Assembly: GCA_017410265.1 (NCBI GenBank)
Contig: JAFQRC010000003.1
Span: 186,001-250,000 of the forward strand
Reading direction: 5' to 3'
DNA: 64,000 bases
Source: Ruminococcus sp.
Lineage (GTDB): Bacteria; Bacillota; Clostridia; Oscillospirales; Acutalibacteraceae
Below are positions 8,052-18,668 of this stretch, piece after piece. A model generated the notes under the pieces. The model had not been told where the DNA came from. It made no database searches and saw nothing but the letters and a program-made list of their open reading frames with translations. Within the stretch, counting starts at the first letter, position 1. The number at the start of each line of letters is the position of its first letter. The translations under genes were made by a program, and so were the position numbers.

Positions 8052-9992
8052 TTATTCTTCTGTAGAAATTTCATCGGTTGTATCAGCATCTGCATCAGCA
8101 GGAAGTTCCTGCGGCTGTGCCTCTTCAACTTCTTCTACATAAGTGCCGTTCATTACCTGCTCAAAGGTTTCGCCCGACATCTTCTCGTGCTTAATCAGAT
8201 AGCCTGCAATCTCGTGGAGCTTATCCATATGAGCGTTCAGGATATCTTCAGTTTTCTTGTAAGCATCTGTGATGATAGCATGCACTTCTTCATCAATTTT
8301 AGCAGCAGTTTCGTTAGAGTAGTCCTTGACCTGACCCATATCACGACCGATAAATACTTCGTTAGAGCCTGAACCGTAGTTGATAGGGCCTAAAGAATCA
8401 GACATACCGTAACGGATAACCATATTACGCGCTGTCTTTGTAAGACGCTCGATATCATTAGAAGCACCTGTTGAAATATCGTTTAAAACGAGTGCTTCAG
8501 CTACACGACCACCTAAAGATACGATGATATCCTCGAGCATTTCTTTCTTTGAGCGATATGATCTATCCTCAGTAGGAAGTGGCATTGTATAGCCGCCTGC
8601 CATACCTCGCGGAATGATAGAAATCTGGTGCACAGGGTCCTGAGTTTCACAAGCGTAGAAAGCGATAGCGTGGCCTGCCTCGTGATAAGCTGTGAGCTTC
8701 TTCTCGTGGTCAGACATAACTCTGCTCTTCTTCTCAGTACCAACAACTACCTTAATAGTAGCTTCTTCGATTTCAGCCATAGTGATGGCTTTCTTATTCT
8801 TTCTGGCTGATAAAAGTGCTGCCTCGTTTAAAAGGTTAGACAAATCAGCACCTGTAAAGCCTGCTGTGGTTTTAGCGATAGTTTTGAGGTTAACATCAGG
8901 AGCGAGTGGTTTCTCACGGGAATGTACTCTGAGGATAGCTTCTCGTCCGTTGATGTCAGGATAACCAACCATAACCTGTCTGTCAAAACGACCCGGACGA
9001 AGTAAAGCAGGGTCTAAGATATCAGCACGGTTAGTAGCCGCAATCATAATAACACCTTCGTTAGCACCGAAGCCATCCATTTCAACGAGCAACTGGTTGA
9101 GAGTCTGTTCACGCTCATCGTGGCCACCGCCCAAGCCTGTACCTCTCTGACGACCAACAGCGTCAATTTCGTCGATAAATACAATGCAAGGAGAATTTTT
9201 CTTCGCTGTTTCGAAAAGGTCACGCACACGGGACGCACCGACACCGACAAACATCTCAACGAAATCTGAACCTGAAATTGAGAAGAACGGAACTCCTGCC
9301 TCACCTGCGACAGCCTTTGCGAGTAATGTTTTACCTGTACCAGGAGGGCCAACGAGTAAAACACCCTTCGGGATTCTTGCGCCTAAAGTATTATATTTCT
9401 GCGGAGCCTTCAGAAATTCAACAATCTCCTCGAGCTCTTCTTTTTCTTCATCAGCACCTGCGACATCGTTGAAGGTAGTCTTCTTCTTTTCGTCCGCACT
9501 GTTCTTAAACTTAGCTTTGCCGAAATTGAGTTCCTTTGAGCCCATACCGCCATTGCCCATACGCTTCATCAGGAATATCCAGAACACAACAGCGACTACT
9601 ACGAGCAGTATTGTCGGGATAAGCTCAATCCACATCGAGCTGTCAGATGATGCGATGAGGTCGATTTTCATCTCTTCATTGCGATGATTTGAGTTATAAA
9701 GCTCAATATCATCCCAGACATCTTCTTTAAAGGTCTCCCAATCCATGAGCTTGTGCTCGATTTCAGTGCCATCATAAAGCTTTAAGGTAAGCATAGCGGA
9801 ATTACCGTTTACTGAAAACTCAGTGACCTTCTGCTCCTCAAAATATGACACGATATCCGAATATGTCGGCTGTTCAACCTTGTTCATAGAAAAGAACATA
9901 GCCGCAATCAGGATAATAATTATCGGAATACCTAAGTATACGAGCAAGCCCTTGAGCTTACCTTGGTTCTTGTTTGGACTTTTATTTTCCAA
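8052..9992 (-). CDS. ftsH: ATP-dependent zinc metalloprotease FtsH
   Basis: 646 residues. Membrane-anchored AAA+ protease that degrades misfolded membrane proteins and short-lived regulators. Two transmembrane helices (about 15-33 and 120-141) flank an extracytoplasmic domain. The AAA module has Walker A GPPGTGKT, Walker [13 protein letters not shown] and an SRH arginine region ending RPGRFDRQV. The protease part has the zinc motif HEAGH. The tail is acidic ([10 protein letters not shown] onward). The start is TTG at 9992, chosen because AAGGAGTG lies 8-9 nt upstream and the N-terminus fits the family. The tilS-hpt-ftsH order is classic for Firmicutes. Confidence 0.98.
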   Translation of the reverse strand: MENKSPNKNQGKLKGLLVYLGIPIIIILIAAMFFSMNKVEQPTYSDIVSYFEEQKVTEFSVNGNSAMLTLKLYDGTEIEHKLMDWETFKEDVWDDIELYNSNHRNEEMKIDLIASSDSSMWIELIPTILLVVVAVVFWIFLMKRMGNGGMGSKELNFGKAKFKNSADEKKKTTFNDVAGADEEKEELEEIVEFLKAPQKYNTLGARIPKGVLLVGPPGTGKTLLAKAVAGEAGVPFFSISGSDFVEMFVGVGASRVRDLFETAKKNSPCIVFIDEIDAVGRQRGTGLGGGHDEREQTLNQLLVEMDGFGANEGVIMIAATNRADILDPALLRPGRFDRQVMVGYPDINGREAILRVHSREKPLAPDVNLKTIAKTTAGFTGADLSNLLNEAALLSARKNKKAITMAEIEEATIKVVVGTEKKSRVMSDHEKKLTAYHEAGHAIAFYACETQDPVHQISIIPRGMAGGYTMPLPTEDRSYRSKKEMLEDIIVSLGGRVAEALVLNDISTGASNDIERLTKTARNMVIRYGMSDSLGPINYGSGSNEVFIGRDMGQVKDYSNETAAKIDEEVHAIITDAYKKTEDILNAHMDKLHEIAGYLIKHEKMSGETFEQVMNGTYVEEVEEAQPQELPADADADTTDEISTEE

Positions 9993-10034
9993 TACTATTC
10001 ACTCCTTACATTAGTATTGATTATATCGCAGAAA

Positions 10035-10571
10035 TTATGAATAAATACTGCGTTTCAAAACTCCGACATATGGGAGATTTCTGTAGTGTTCATTGTAATC
10101 AAGACCATAACCTATGACGAATTCGTCCTCGATATCGTAGCCTATGTAATCAACAGGTATATCTACAACTCTGCGGGAAGGTTTATTCAAAAGTGTACAG
10201 ATTCTAACTGAATTTGCGTTTTTAGCTCCGAAATACGCTTTGATAAATGACAGGGTGTTTCCTGAATCTATGATATCCTCAACAATGATGATATCCTTGC
10301 CGTCAATCGGAACAGACAAGTCCTTGATGATATTAACTCTGCCTGAGCTTTCAGTGCCTGCGCCGTAACTTGATACTGCCATAAAGTCGATAGTACAGGT
10401 CTTAGTATAAGCTTTGATAAGGTCAGCCATAAAAGCGATGCTGCCCTTGAGCAAACCGACAAAAAGCACTTCCTTGCCCTCATAGTCTTTTTCTATCTCT
10501 TTAGCTATACGCTGAACAGCTTCCATAATCTGCTCTTCAGTTACTAAAATTCTCTCAACATCTTTAATCAT
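10035..10571 (-). CDS. hpt: Hypoxanthine phosphoribosyltransferase
   Basis: 178 residues. Purine salvage enzyme that joins hypoxanthine or guanine to PRPP to give IMP or GMP. The PRPP-binding loop is visible as IIIVEDIIDSGNTL. The N-terminal LFVGLLKGSIAFMADL and the C-terminal FVIGYGLDYNEHYRNLPY are both typical of HPRT. Its start overlaps the tilS stop by 8 nt, implying coupled translation, and ftsH begins 42 nt downstream. Cytoplasmic; likely a tetramer as in the family. Confidence 0.97.
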   Translation of the reverse strand: MIKDVERILVTEEQIMEAVQRIAKEIEKDYEGKEVLFVGLLKGSIAFMADLIKAYTKTCTIDFMAVSSYGAGTESSGRVNIIKDLSVPIDGKDIIIVEDIIDSGNTLSFIKAYFGAKNANSVRICTLLNKPSRRVVDIPVDYIGYDIEDEFVIGYGLDYNEHYRNLPYVGVLKRSIYS

Positions 10572-11880
10572 AATATCCCCCTGTTATAAGATAAGCACCG
10601 CTACAGTGCTCATTTACACTACCCTGTTTTGATGTGCCGACTCCCTCAAGCCACAAAACCGTGCTTCCCTGAGCGACAAGCTTTAGAAAAGAACGCTTTT
10701 CCGCAGGAATTTTCAGCTCGTTTAAAAGCTTCTTGAGCGATTTGGTAACATCACGGTTTTTGAGAGTAAAAGTGTCGCCATCTCTACGAGTTCTCAAAAC
10801 CGTACTGTCTGTGATTATATCACAGTTTATACAATTGTTTAATAATTTTTTGTTAATATTTTTTAGTTCTTCATTAGAAATATACTCAGCGTAACCGCAG
10901 GACAAAAACGGAGTTTCTGAAAAATCTTCGCACTCTGCGTCTATGTCTATAATACGTAGAAAGCCTTGCTTACATACGGCTCGCTTGTTCTCACCCAAGT
11001 CAACACTACCGCTGTTTTTCATAGCTTCAGCGATGAGTTCTACGAGTCTGAAACTAAGCTGAACACCGCTATTCTTTGCTATGAGCACCACAGCGTTTTT
11101 CAGCACTGCACTATCAAGTTGTAACAGCTTTTTGCAGTCGTAGCCGTATTCGGTTTTGCTTTTGTTTATTTCTTCTAAAGAAATTTTATCCAAATAATTC
11201 TGAATATCCGAAAGGGAGCTACACATACGGGTAACCGTAGCTTCAAGCTCAGCATTTACGCTTTTCAGAGCAACAACTGCGTTGTGTCGGATATTGTTTC
11301 TGGTGTAGTCGTCTGATAGGTTCGTACTGTCAGTGACAAATGAAAGTGAATTTATCTCACAGTAACGCTCAATATCATCTCGTGTTGCGTAAATCAGCGG
11401 ACGGATAATGTAATCACGCTTTGACTTTATACCGCACAAGCCGTTCAAAGAGCTTCCGCGAGTCAGGTTATACAAAACAGTTTCAACATTATCAGACGCT
11501 GTGTGAGCTGTGGCAACTTTAGCGGAGAGTTTTATGGAAAGTTCCTCAAAAAACTCATACCTAACCTCTCGCCCGCACAATTCCAGGCTCTGCTTTCTTT
11601 TAGCTGACAGAGCAGGAACATCAACGCTTTTCACAAAAAGCTCGATATCAAGCTTTTTACACAACTCACGCACGAAATCTTCGTCGCGCTGTGCTTCCTC
11701 TCCCCTTATATTATGGTTTAAGTGACAGGCATAAAGCGTAATACCATATAATTCTTTTACAGAATTAAGCATATTCAATAAAGCAACGCTGTCTGCTCCG
11801 CCCGATAAAGCTACCACAATATTGTCGCCACTTTCAATCAGGGAAAAATCAGAAACAGCTTTCAGCATTTTATGCTTCAT
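10564..11880 (-). CDS. tilS: tRNA(Ile)-lysidine synthetase
   Basis: 438 residues. Converts C34 of the tRNA-Ile CAU anticodon to lysidine, so that AUA is read as Ile; an essential enzyme. The N-type ATP pyrophosphatase motif is ALSGGADSVALL near residue 25. Further family signatures are ACHLNHNIRGEEAQRDEDFV and TAHTASDNVETVL. The C-terminal TilS substrate-binding domain (LRTRRDGDTF, then SLKKLLNELKIP) is present. It overlaps the dnaB end by 11 nt and hpt by 8 nt, indicating tight translational coupling. The start ATG follows GGAGACAAGAC. Confidence 0.97.
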   Translation of the reverse strand: MKHKMLKAVSDFSLIESGDNIVVALSGGADSVALLNMLNSVKELYGITLYACHLNHNIRGEEAQRDEDFVRELCKKLDIELFVKSVDVPALSAKRKQSLELCGREVRYEFFEELSIKLSAKVATAHTASDNVETVLYNLTRGSSLNGLCGIKSKRDYIIRPLIYATRDDIERYCEINSLSFVTDSTNLSDDYTRNNIRHNAVVALKSVNAELEATVTRMCSSLSDIQNYLDKISLEEINKSKTEYGYDCKKLLQLDSAVLKNAVVLIAKNSGVQLSFRLVELIAEAMKNSGSVDLGENKRAVCKQGFLRIIDIDAECEDFSETPFLSCGYAEYISNEELKNINKKLLNNCINCDIITDSTVLRTRRDGDTFTLKNRDVTKSLKKLLNELKIPAEKRSFLKLVAQGSTVLWLEGVGTSKQGSVNEHCSGAYLITGGYYD

Positions 11881-13243
11881 GTCTTGTCTCCACGCTGGTA
11901 AATCGCATAAACTCGCCCTGCCAATGCAGTTTTACGGAAGATGTTTCGCCGTGACGGTTTTTGGCAACCAGACATTCACCGCTGTTCTGGTCAACTGCTG
12001 TTGCGACATTCTCGCCTTTTTCCTTGTCGTAGTAACCCTCACGATAAAGGAAAAGTACGATATCAGCGTCCTGCTCAATAGAACCGGAATCTCTAAGGTC
12101 AGAAAGCTGTGGTTTATGGTCGGTACGCTGTTCGCTCGCACGGGAAAGCTGTGACAAGCAAATAACAGGAACATTGATTTCCTTAGCTAAAATCTTCAGA
12201 TTTCGTGTGATTTCAGAAATTTCCTGAACACGATTATCGGTTCTTCTGCCACCTGATGACATAAGCTGGAGATAGTCGATAACAACTAAATCAACATCTT
12301 TGAGTCTTCTGAGCTTCGCTTTCATTTCAGGAACAGTAATACCAGGTGTATCATCTAGATAAAAATCAGCTTTATTAAGCACATCGCTCGCAGATATCAG
12401 TCGTTGCCATTCTTCTTCACTCAGTTTACCTGTTCTGAGTTTCGTACCGCCGACAAGTGCTTCCGAAGATAACAGTCGGGACGCAAGCTGTTCCTTAGTC
12501 ATTTCGAGCGAGAAAAACGCAACGGTTTTCTTGCTGACACAAGCAACGCTCTTCGCGATATTAAGCGCAAAGCTTGTCTTACCCATACCAGGTCTAGCCG
12601 CAAGCAGGATAAGGTCGCTTCGGTTAAGTCCTGTGATAACTCTGTCCAAATCTCCGATACCTGTAGAAACAGGCTTTACGGACTCATCAGCTTTATTGAG
12701 CAAGTCAAGTCTGTCAAAAGTCTGAATCAGAATTTCGTCGAGTCGCTGTAAGCCCTGAGTATTCTTACCGCGTCTGATATCAAAAATCTTCTGCTCAGCA
12801 GAGTCGATAAGCATAGACGGCTCGTACTCTCCGTCGGACGCTTCTTCGATAATATCTCGCGATGCTGATATGAGCATTCTGACATCGTATTTATCTCTGA
12901 CAAGCTGTGCATAAGTTTCAATATTTGAAATAGACGGACAGCTCTCAGCAAGCTGTAACAGATATGTCTTACCTGTAGCGTCGTCAAAGGCCTTTTCCAT
13001 TTTCAGATTCTCGAGCACTGTGACAAAATCCACAGTCTTGCCCTGAGTAAACATCGAAAGCACCACAGAGTAAATCAATCTGTGAGTTGATACATAAAAG
13101 TAATCGGATTTTGGCAGAATCTCCGCAACTCTGGCTAGTGCATCACCATCTAAAATAATAGCGCCGAGCACCGCTTGTTCAGCTTCGGGAGAATACGGGA
13201 GTCTTAGTCCGTCGTAGCCCGAAGTAATTTTCGCATCAGCCAA
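11870..13243 (-). CDS. dnaB: Replicative DNA helicase DnaB
   Basis: 457 residues. Hexameric 5'-3' helicase of the replication fork. The N-terminal DnaB domain (LPYSPEAEQAVLGAIILDGD) is followed by a RecA-like core with Walker A ARPGMGKTSFALN. The Walker B/H3 region reads DLVVIDYLQLM and an arginine finger region is near QLSRASEQR. No intein or insertion is visible. The start is TTG at 13243 behind GAGGGTG. The order rplI-dnaB is conserved in Firmicutes, although here a 301-nt gap separates them. Confidence 0.98.
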   Translation of the reverse strand: MADAKITSGYDGLRLPYSPEAEQAVLGAIILDGDALARVAEILPKSDYFYVSTHRLIYSVVLSMFTQGKTVDFVTVLENLKMEKAFDDATGKTYLLQLAESCPSISNIETYAQLVRDKYDVRMLISASRDIIEEASDGEYEPSMLIDSAEQKIFDIRRGKNTQGLQRLDEILIQTFDRLDLLNKADESVKPVSTGIGDLDRVITGLNRSDLILLAARPGMGKTSFALNIAKSVACVSKKTVAFFSLEMTKEQLASRLLSSEALVGGTKLRTGKLSEEEWQRLISASDVLNKADFYLDDTPGITVPEMKAKLRRLKDVDLVVIDYLQLMSSGGRRTDNRVQEISEITRNLKILAKEINVPVICLSQLSRASEQRTDHKPQLSDLRDSGSIEQDADIVLFLYREGYYDKEKGENVATAVDQNSGECLVAKNRHGETSSVKLHWQGEFMRFTSVETRHEA

Positions 13244-13544
13244 AATAACACCCTCTAACTATAGTGTAGTTTAAATAAATCGATACTTCGTACGGCAATA
13301 TCACGCCTTCGTCGTCACAAAGCCTCTTGATTTCGATTTCCCTAATCGAAAAATCTCCATCTTACAGCTTGTTCCTCCTCTCCCAAACATCAAAGATTTT
13401 TGGGTCCCCGATGTTCTCGCATCTCTTTCAAATTTCTACTGTTTTTTGCTCTCTTGCTAAAATCAAGAAATAAATAACATTCTTGATTCTTTAACGCGAG
13501 AGCTCGCTCACATTGAGATTTGAAAGGCTCGAACGCTCGGACGC
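13244..13544 (-). other. 301-nt gap between rplI and dnaB with hairpins
   Basis: No coding signal seen. Two perfect hairpins occur: 13461-13469 with 13480-13488 (9 bp, 10-nt loop) and 13332-13338 with 13344-13350 (7 bp, 5-nt loop). Neither has a strong U run on the minus strand. The first, 57 nt past rplI, could be a weak terminator or an mRNA processing site. A dnaB promoter is not obvious. Confidence 0.4.
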
Positions 13545-13991
13545 TTAAAGTGCCTTAACCTCTACTGAAACCTTAGCTGTGATTGAAGTGTAGAGCTTTA
13601 CTTCAACATCATAAACACCGCAGGTTTTGATATCACTTGAGAGAGTAATCTTTCTCTTGTCAACTTCGATACCCTTCTGCTTTTTGATTTCAGCGCTGAT
13701 TTCTTTCGCTGTAATGCTGCCGAAAAGCTTTCCGTTTGCTCCGGCTTTTGCGTTCATAACAAAGGTTGAGCCCTCGAGCTTTGCTTTTGCTTCGTTTGCG
13801 TTTTTGATAGCAGTGTCAATTTTATACTGCTTTGACTGCTCAGCGTTTTTGAGTTCATTCATCGCCTGAGCGTTAGCTTCCTTTGCTAAATTTTTCGGGA
13901 AAAGGAAGTTGCGGACATAGCCGTCAGAAGCGTTAACAAGCTCTCCCTTTTTACCTAAACCCTTAACATCCTGTAAAAGTACAACCTTCAT
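13545..13991 (-). CDS. rplI: 50S ribosomal protein L9
   Basis: 148 residues, full length. Binds 23S rRNA and extends from the large subunit. The N-terminal RNA-binding domain is canonical: [19 protein letters not shown], then [15 protein letters not shown] long charged connecting helix and a C-terminal domain ([30 protein letters not shown]) follow. The start follows GGAGGATT. It lies 17 nt after gdpP, the usual Firmicute arrangement. Confidence 0.98.
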   Translation of the reverse strand: MKVVLLQDVKGLGKKGELVNASDGYVRNFLFPKNLAKEANAQAMNELKNAEQSKQYKIDTAIKNANEAKAKLEGSTFVMNAKAGANGKLFGSITAKEISAEIKKQKGIEVDKRKITLSSDIKTCGVYDVEVKLYTSITAKVSVEVKAL

Positions 13992-14008
13992 AATAATCCT
14001 CCATGTAC

Positions 14009-15943
14009 TTATGATAACTTTATGATAGAAATCAATGTTTCCTTCGCTTTCTCTACGGTAGTATCGCTAAGCTGTACAGCCGCCATATTCTGGTGACCAC
14101 CACCGCCCAGCTTTTCCATAATGAGCTGAACATTTATCTTGCCGTAGGAGCGCGCTGAAATATTGACAGTTTTCGAATCAATCTGAGCTATGACAAACGA
14201 TGCGTAAACATCCTGGATAGTCAGCATCTCATCAGCCGCCTGAGCGCTCAGCAGACGCGCATTCTTAACGATGCCGTTTATAGTAGAAACTGCACAGTTG
14301 TTAACGACAAACGACCTTGAGACAATTTCATGCTTGTCTTTGTAATTATCAATCGAGCTTGAGAACATATGACGAACGGTCACTGTGTCTGCACTTTTCT
14401 TTCTCAGATATGCAGCCGCCTCAAATGTACGGACACCTGTATTGATAACAAAGTTTTTGGTATCGAGCATAATACCCGAAAGCAGTCCCTCAGCCTCAAT
14501 TCTTGAAAGTCCGTCGTCTCCTAAATATGAGATAAGCTCTGTGACCATTTCACTCGCTGAAGACGCAGTAGGCTCGTGGAAGAACACATCTGCGTCGTCG
14601 ATGAAGTTGACCATCTTTCTGTGGTGGTCAATAACTACGACCTTACCACAGGCTTTGTGCACCTTTTCACTTTCCACAAAATTCGGAGAGTGAGTATCAA
14701 CGATGAAAAGAAGTGTTTTCTCGTTAGCCATCGACTGCGCTCTGTCAACGGAAATAAACATATCACTGTTATGCTGTGAAAGACTCTCAATGAGCGGTTT
14801 TGCCATAGATTTCTCAGTATCGCACACGACATACGCACGCTTTGAGAAAGTCTTGGTGACTGTTGAATAAATACCGCACGCAGCACCGATACAGTCTAAG
14901 TCAGCGAATTTGTGACCCATAATGAGTACCTTGTCGGCACTGTGTATAGCATTCTTTATCGACTCTGCGATGATACGCACTCTGACCTTGCTGGTCTTTT
15001 CAACGCCCTTTGATACACCGCCGTAAAACTCATACTCGCCCTTTGACAAAATAGCGACCTGGTCACCACCGCGACCGAGTGCCATATCAAGAGCTTTCTT
15101 TGCATTAACATGGCTCTCCTTCAATGTATCGCAGCCCCTACCGATACCGATAGAAACAGTTGCGTTTTTTGAGCCGATTTCAATCTGTCTTACCTTGTCT
15201 AAAATTCTGAACTTCTTTTCAATCTGAACTCTCAGCACCTTTTCATCAAATATGATAAGGTACTTGCTGTCGCTGAGTTTTCTGAAAAGACAGTTGTGTT
15301 TCTGACTCCAGCGAGAGAGCAGATTTTCGACGGTAATCATTGCTTTGGTAGCATCGTTATCTCCGTCTGTAGAAAAATCGTCGAGGTTATCAAGCACAAC
15401 TAAAGCAACGCTCTTTTTCGTATCGTAGAACTCTTTTTCGAGGTTTTTGTAATATGTATTGTCGACAACGGAAATCATATATCCCTTGTCAACTGAGTTT
15501 GAATAAATTGAAAGCTTCTTCCCCTCAAACTCCGACTCAACCACCGAAGAGCTTTTGCACAGCGAGTCGATAGTATCATCCTTTAGATAACTGAAAATAC
15601 TCTCGTTCACTGCGTCGTGGTTCTTGAAAAATAGCTGTCTGAAACGCTTGTTATAAAGCAGAATCTCACCGCTTTCGCCAAGTATTGCACACGGAAACTT
15701 CATTTCTTCCAGATACTCAGGCGATACATCGGCAACAGCCATAACAGAATCCTTAACCATAGCACGCATATACTTTTTGAAGTTAATAGTACTTATCAGT
15801 ACAACAGCAAAAGCAATAAGCGCCACAGCCACTTCGACAAAAAACAATATTTTACTGTAATACAGCGATGCAAACGCCATAATAAGCATCGCTAAAACAA
15901 AAATCAGGAATATGGGCATTACTGTCCAGACTCGTTTTTTCAA
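14009..15943 (-). CDS. gdpP: Cyclic-di-AMP phosphodiesterase, GdpP/DHH family
   Basis: 644 residues. Membrane protein expected to hydrolyse c-di-AMP, which controls K+/osmolyte uptake and wall homeostasis. Two N-terminal transmembrane helices (about 7-29 and 32-52) precede a PAS-like segment and a degenerate GGDEF domain. The DHH-DHHA1 catalytic part follows: [10 protein letters not shown], then [17 protein letters not shown] and the [10 protein letters not shown] motif near the C-terminus. Metal-binding Asp/His residues look intact. The start is TTG at 15943. The rnjA-gdpP-rplI-dnaB order supports the assignment. Confidence 0.95.
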   Translation of the reverse strand: MKKRVWTVMPIFLIFVLAMLIMAFASLYYSKILFFVEVAVALIAFAVVLISTINFKKYMRAMVKDSVMAVADVSPEYLEEMKFPCAILGESGEILLYNKRFRQLFFKNHDAVNESIFSYLKDDTIDSLCKSSSVVESEFEGKKLSIYSNSVDKGYMISVVDNTYYKNLEKEFYDTKKSVALVVLDNLDDFSTDGDNDATKAMITVENLLSRWSQKHNCLFRKLSDSKYLIIFDEKVLRVQIEKKFRILDKVRQIEIGSKNATVSIGIGRGCDTLKESHVNAKKALDMALGRGGDQVAILSKGEYEFYGGVSKGVEKTSKVRVRIIAESIKNAIHSADKVLIMGHKFADLDCIGAACGIYSTVTKTFSKRAYVVCDTEKSMAKPLIESLSQHNSDMFISVDRAQSMANEKTLLFIVDTHSPNFVESEKVHKACGKVVVIDHHRKMVNFIDDADVFFHEPTASSASEMVTELISYLGDDGLSRIEAEGLLSGIMLDTKNFVINTGVRTFEAAAYLRKKSADTVTVRHMFSSSIDNYKDKHEIVSRSFVVNNCAVSTINGIVKNARLLSAQAADEMLTIQDVYASFVIAQIDSKTVNISARSYGKINVQLIMEKLGGGGHQNMAAVQLSDTTVEKAKETLISIIKLS

Positions 15944-15994
15944 TCTAATTCCCTTACCTTTTCATATTACCTAAACAGATGGACCGTTTTCAGG

Positions 15995-17812
15995 TTATAC
16001 CTCCATCAGAATAGGAAGAATCATCGGACTTCTGCGGGTACGCTGTAAAATAAGCTTTGCCACATCGTCTTTGATTTTATTTTTGATAACGCCCCACTCG
16101 TGGATATTACGCTCTGCGCAATCTTCGAGTATATCAAGCGCTCTTTCTTTAACTTCGTCAAGCAAACCCTCGCTCTCCCTGACATAAACAAATCCACGGG
16201 ATACTATATCAGGTCCGCTGATAACATGACCATCGTAGACATCAAGAGATGCAACGATGATGATAAGGCCATCCTGACCGAGGTGTTTTCTGTCCCTGAG
16301 TACAATAGAACCTACATCGCCGACACCTAAGCCGTCGACAAAGACTTTGCCTGATGGTACAGCAGCAACTTCTTTCATCTGTGTTTCGCTCAGCTCAACT
16401 ACCTTGCCTATATCACCGATGAAGATATTCTCGCGTTTCATACCGAGCGAGAGAGCTATATCCATATGCTTTCTAAGGTGCTTTTGCTCACCGTGAACAG
16501 GAATGAAATACTGCGGTTTTACTAAGCTGTGCAGGATTTTCAACTCCTCCTGGCACGCGTGACCCGAAACATGCACTTCGTACATCGACTCGTGAACAAC
16601 TTCACAACCGCGTTTTAACAGTTCATCGACAACATTACCTACAGTACGCTCATTACCGGGAATCGGATTAGCGGAAATGATAATGAAGTCACCCACTCCG
16701 ACGCTGACCTTTCTGTGGTCAGAATAAGCCATTCTGGAAAGAGCGCTCATCGGCTCACCCTGAGAACCTGTTGTGACAAGCACAATTTTCTCCATCGGGT
16801 AGTCTTTGAGTCTGTCAATGTCAATAATGATGTTCTCAGGAACTTCGAGATAACCTAGCTCCTTGGCAACATTCATATAATTGACCATACTTCTGCCCGA
16901 GAAAGCCACCTTGCGGTCGTACTTGCTCGCACAGTTGATAATCTGCTGCACTCTACTTATATTTGAAGCAAATGTTGCGATGATAATTCTGCTGTGTTTT
17001 GCTCGTCTGAAAAGCGTATCAAAGCTGTCAGCTACTGTCTGCTCAGTTGCTGTAAAGCCCGGACGGGACGCGTTTGTGCTATCCGCCATCAAAGCGAGCA
17101 CTCCCTGATCACCAAGCTGAGCAAAGCGCGAGAGGTTGATCATACCGCCTGACATCGGTGTACAGTCGATTTTGAAGTCGCCTGTGTGCACGATAGTACC
17201 CGCAGGAGAATGAATCGCTACGCCGACAGAATCAGGGATTGAATGGTTAACATGAATCATTTCGATATCGAAACAGCCAAGCTTCACATGACCGCCGTTT
17301 TCGACAACCTGTAAGCTGACTTTATCAAGACTATGCTCTCTTAACTTGTTTTCAATCAAGCCGATGGTAAGACGAGTGCCGTAGATAGGCACATTAACCT
17401 TAGAAAGAAGATACGGCAAACCGCCGATATGGTCCTCGTGACCGTGAGTGATGATTATGCCCTTTACTCTGTCCTTGTTCTGTTCAAGATAAGTAAAATC
17501 AGGGATAACAAGGTCAACACCGAGCATATCACCGTCAGGAAATGCCATACCGCAGTCGAGAATAACGATATCATCGTTACACTCAAAAACGGTGAGGTTC
17601 TTACCGATTTCGTTAAGACCGCCTAAGAAAGCGATTTTAATCGGTGGCTTTGCTACCTTTTCAACAGGCTTTTTCTTATATTGTTTTTTAGGTTTAGCGT
17701 TTGTGTTTTTTACACTAGACTTAGATTTGTACTTAGTGTTTTGTGAGGTCTTTTTGACCTTAGAATTCGAATTAGCACGCTTGTAGTTTTTCTTATTATT
17801 TTCTGTGCTCAA
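15995..17812 (-). CDS. rnjA: Ribonuclease J
   Basis: 605 residues. Metallo-beta-lactamase/beta-CASP nuclease with 5'-3' exo- and endonuclease activity in mRNA decay and rRNA maturation. The zinc motif is HGHEDHIGGLPYL, preceded by IAFLGGLNEIGKNLTVFE. beta-CASP motifs follow (MADSTNASRPGFT, then the VHVSGHACQEEL region). About 50 extra N-terminal residues are almost pure Lys/Asn/Ser/Thr, a basic disordered tail longer than in Bacillus RNase J1 and likely to bind RNA. The start is TTG at 17812 behind GGAGG. Its promoter lies at 17992-18020. Confidence 0.97.
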   Translation of the reverse strand: MSTENNKKNYKRANSNSKVKKTSQNTKYKSKSSVKNTNAKPKKQYKKKPVEKVAKPPIKIAFLGGLNEIGKNLTVFECNDDIVILDCGMAFPDGDMLGVDLVIPDFTYLEQNKDRVKGIIITHGHEDHIGGLPYLLSKVNVPIYGTRLTIGLIENKLREHSLDKVSLQVVENGGHVKLGCFDIEMIHVNHSIPDSVGVAIHSPAGTIVHTGDFKIDCTPMSGGMINLSRFAQLGDQGVLALMADSTNASRPGFTATEQTVADSFDTLFRRAKHSRIIIATFASNISRVQQIINCASKYDRKVAFSGRSMVNYMNVAKELGYLEVPENIIIDIDRLKDYPMEKIVLVTTGSQGEPMSALSRMAYSDHRKVSVGVGDFIIISANPIPGNERTVGNVVDELLKRGCEVVHESMYEVHVSGHACQEELKILHSLVKPQYFIPVHGEQKHLRKHMDIALSLGMKRENIFIGDIGKVVELSETQMKEVAAVPSGKVFVDGLGVGDVGSIVLRDRKHLGQDGLIIIVASLDVYDGHVISGPDIVSRGFVYVRESEGLLDEVKERALDILEDCAERNIHEWGVIKNKIKDDVAKLILQRTRRSPMILPILMEV

Positions 17813-17899
17813 ATTTTATTACCTCCTATTAGTTTAGTTTTTGAATATGTATATCTGCACAAATACCGTCCGATGCAGATTGAGTTATTAACATTAATC

Positions 17900-17939
17900 G
17901 AGCCGAAAAGCTCAAAGTTTTTTCTACGACTTTCGGCTC
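17900..17939 (-). promoter_or_regulatory. Stem-loop in the rnjA 5' leader
   Basis: Perfect 9-bp stem (17900-17908 with 17931-17939) lying between the predicted transcription start near 17985 and the TTG start at 17812. It could shield the 5' end or allow autoregulation by the nuclease; this is inference. Confidence 0.5.
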
Positions 17940-17991
17940 ATATCACACGAAAATCGCAACACTTTCCTATGCTAAAAATATAAGTATTTAT

Positions 17992-18020
17992 ATAATACCT
18001 CAAAAAGCAGTTAAGGTCAA
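17992..18020 (-). promoter_or_regulatory. Promoter of the rnjA block
   Basis: Minus strand TTGACC (18015-18020), 17-nt spacer, TATTAT (17992-17997). It gives a leader of about 170 nt. Confidence 0.65.
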
Positions 18021-18145
18021 GTTAATGCGCACAAACTTCACAGAGTATTCATAACTTTTCAGAGATTTGATAAATCAAACGGTATTTCAGGCAACTCCAG
18101 TTATATTATAGGCGTAAAAGCAAAGAATAATCACCGAAAAAACTA

Positions 18146-18173
18146 TTGCATTGTGAACGCTTTGTGATATAAT
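18146..18173 (+). promoter_or_regulatory. Promoter of rnhA-nifS-nifU
   Basis: TTGCAT (18146-18151), 16-nt spacer, perfect TATAAT (18168-18173), 40 nt before the rnhA start. Confidence 0.65.
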
Positions 18174-18213
18174 ATAGTGTGATATTTATCATAGGGTAAT
18201 AGGAGTAATTTGC

Positions 18214-18657
18214 TTGAAAAAGGTTGAAATCTTTACTGATGGCGCTTGCTCGGGTAATCCGGGCCCCGGCGGCTGGGGCGCTATCCTTCGGTACAAAGAA
18301 ACTGAAAAAGAAATATCAGGTGGCGAAAAGCTCACCACCAACAACCGCATGGAGCTTTTAGCTGTAATAAACGCGCTTAAACTCCTGAAAGAGCCGTGCG
18401 AGGTTACGCTGTACTCCGACTCACAGTATGTATGCAACGCTTTAAAGCTCGGCTGGGCAAAAAAGTGGAAATCAAACGGCTGGATGAGAAACAAAAAGGA
18501 AAAAGCGCTTAACCCTGAACTCTGGGATGAATTACTCACACTTTATGATACCCACACGGTAAATGTCGAGTGGGTCAAAGGCCACGCAGGCCACCCTGAA
18601 AACGAGCGTTGCGACAAGCTCGCAGTAGCTCAGGCACAAAAATTTTCACAAATATAG
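18214..18657 (+). CDS. rnhA: Ribonuclease HI
   Basis: 147 residues, full length. Removes RNA from RNA:DNA hybrids (R-loops, primers). The catalytic carboxylates are all visible: Asp9 in [16 protein letters not shown], Glu47 in NNRMELLA, Asp69 in YSDSQYV and Asp134 in NERCDKLA. His124 lies in [10 protein letters not shown]. The start is TTG at 18214, chosen because AGGAG sits 8 nt upstream and no ATG fits. It is the first gene of a three-gene operon with the Fe-S genes, 11 nt before nifS. Confidence 0.97.
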   Translation: MKKVEIFTDGACSGNPGPGGWGAILRYKETEKEISGGEKLTTNNRMELLAVINALKLLKEPCEVTLYSDSQYVCNALKLGWAKKWKSNGWMRNKKEKALNPELWDELLTLYDTHTVNVEWVKGHAGHPENERCDKLAVAQAQKFSQI

Positions 18658-18668
18658 GTGATAACATA

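Larger units (their letters stand above)
17813..18213. other. Divergent intergenic region between rnjA and rnhA
   Basis: 401 nt without a gene. It holds the rnjA promoter (17992-18020), the rnhA promoter (18146-18173) and, inside the rnjA leader, a perfect 9-bp inverted repeat (17900-17908 with 17931-17939, 22-nt spacer). The inverted repeat has no U tract. Confidence 0.6.

Noticed and set aside
18609..18668. N-terminal extension of nifS
   Set aside because: It overlaps rnhA and lacks family character; the canonical N-terminus starts at 18669.
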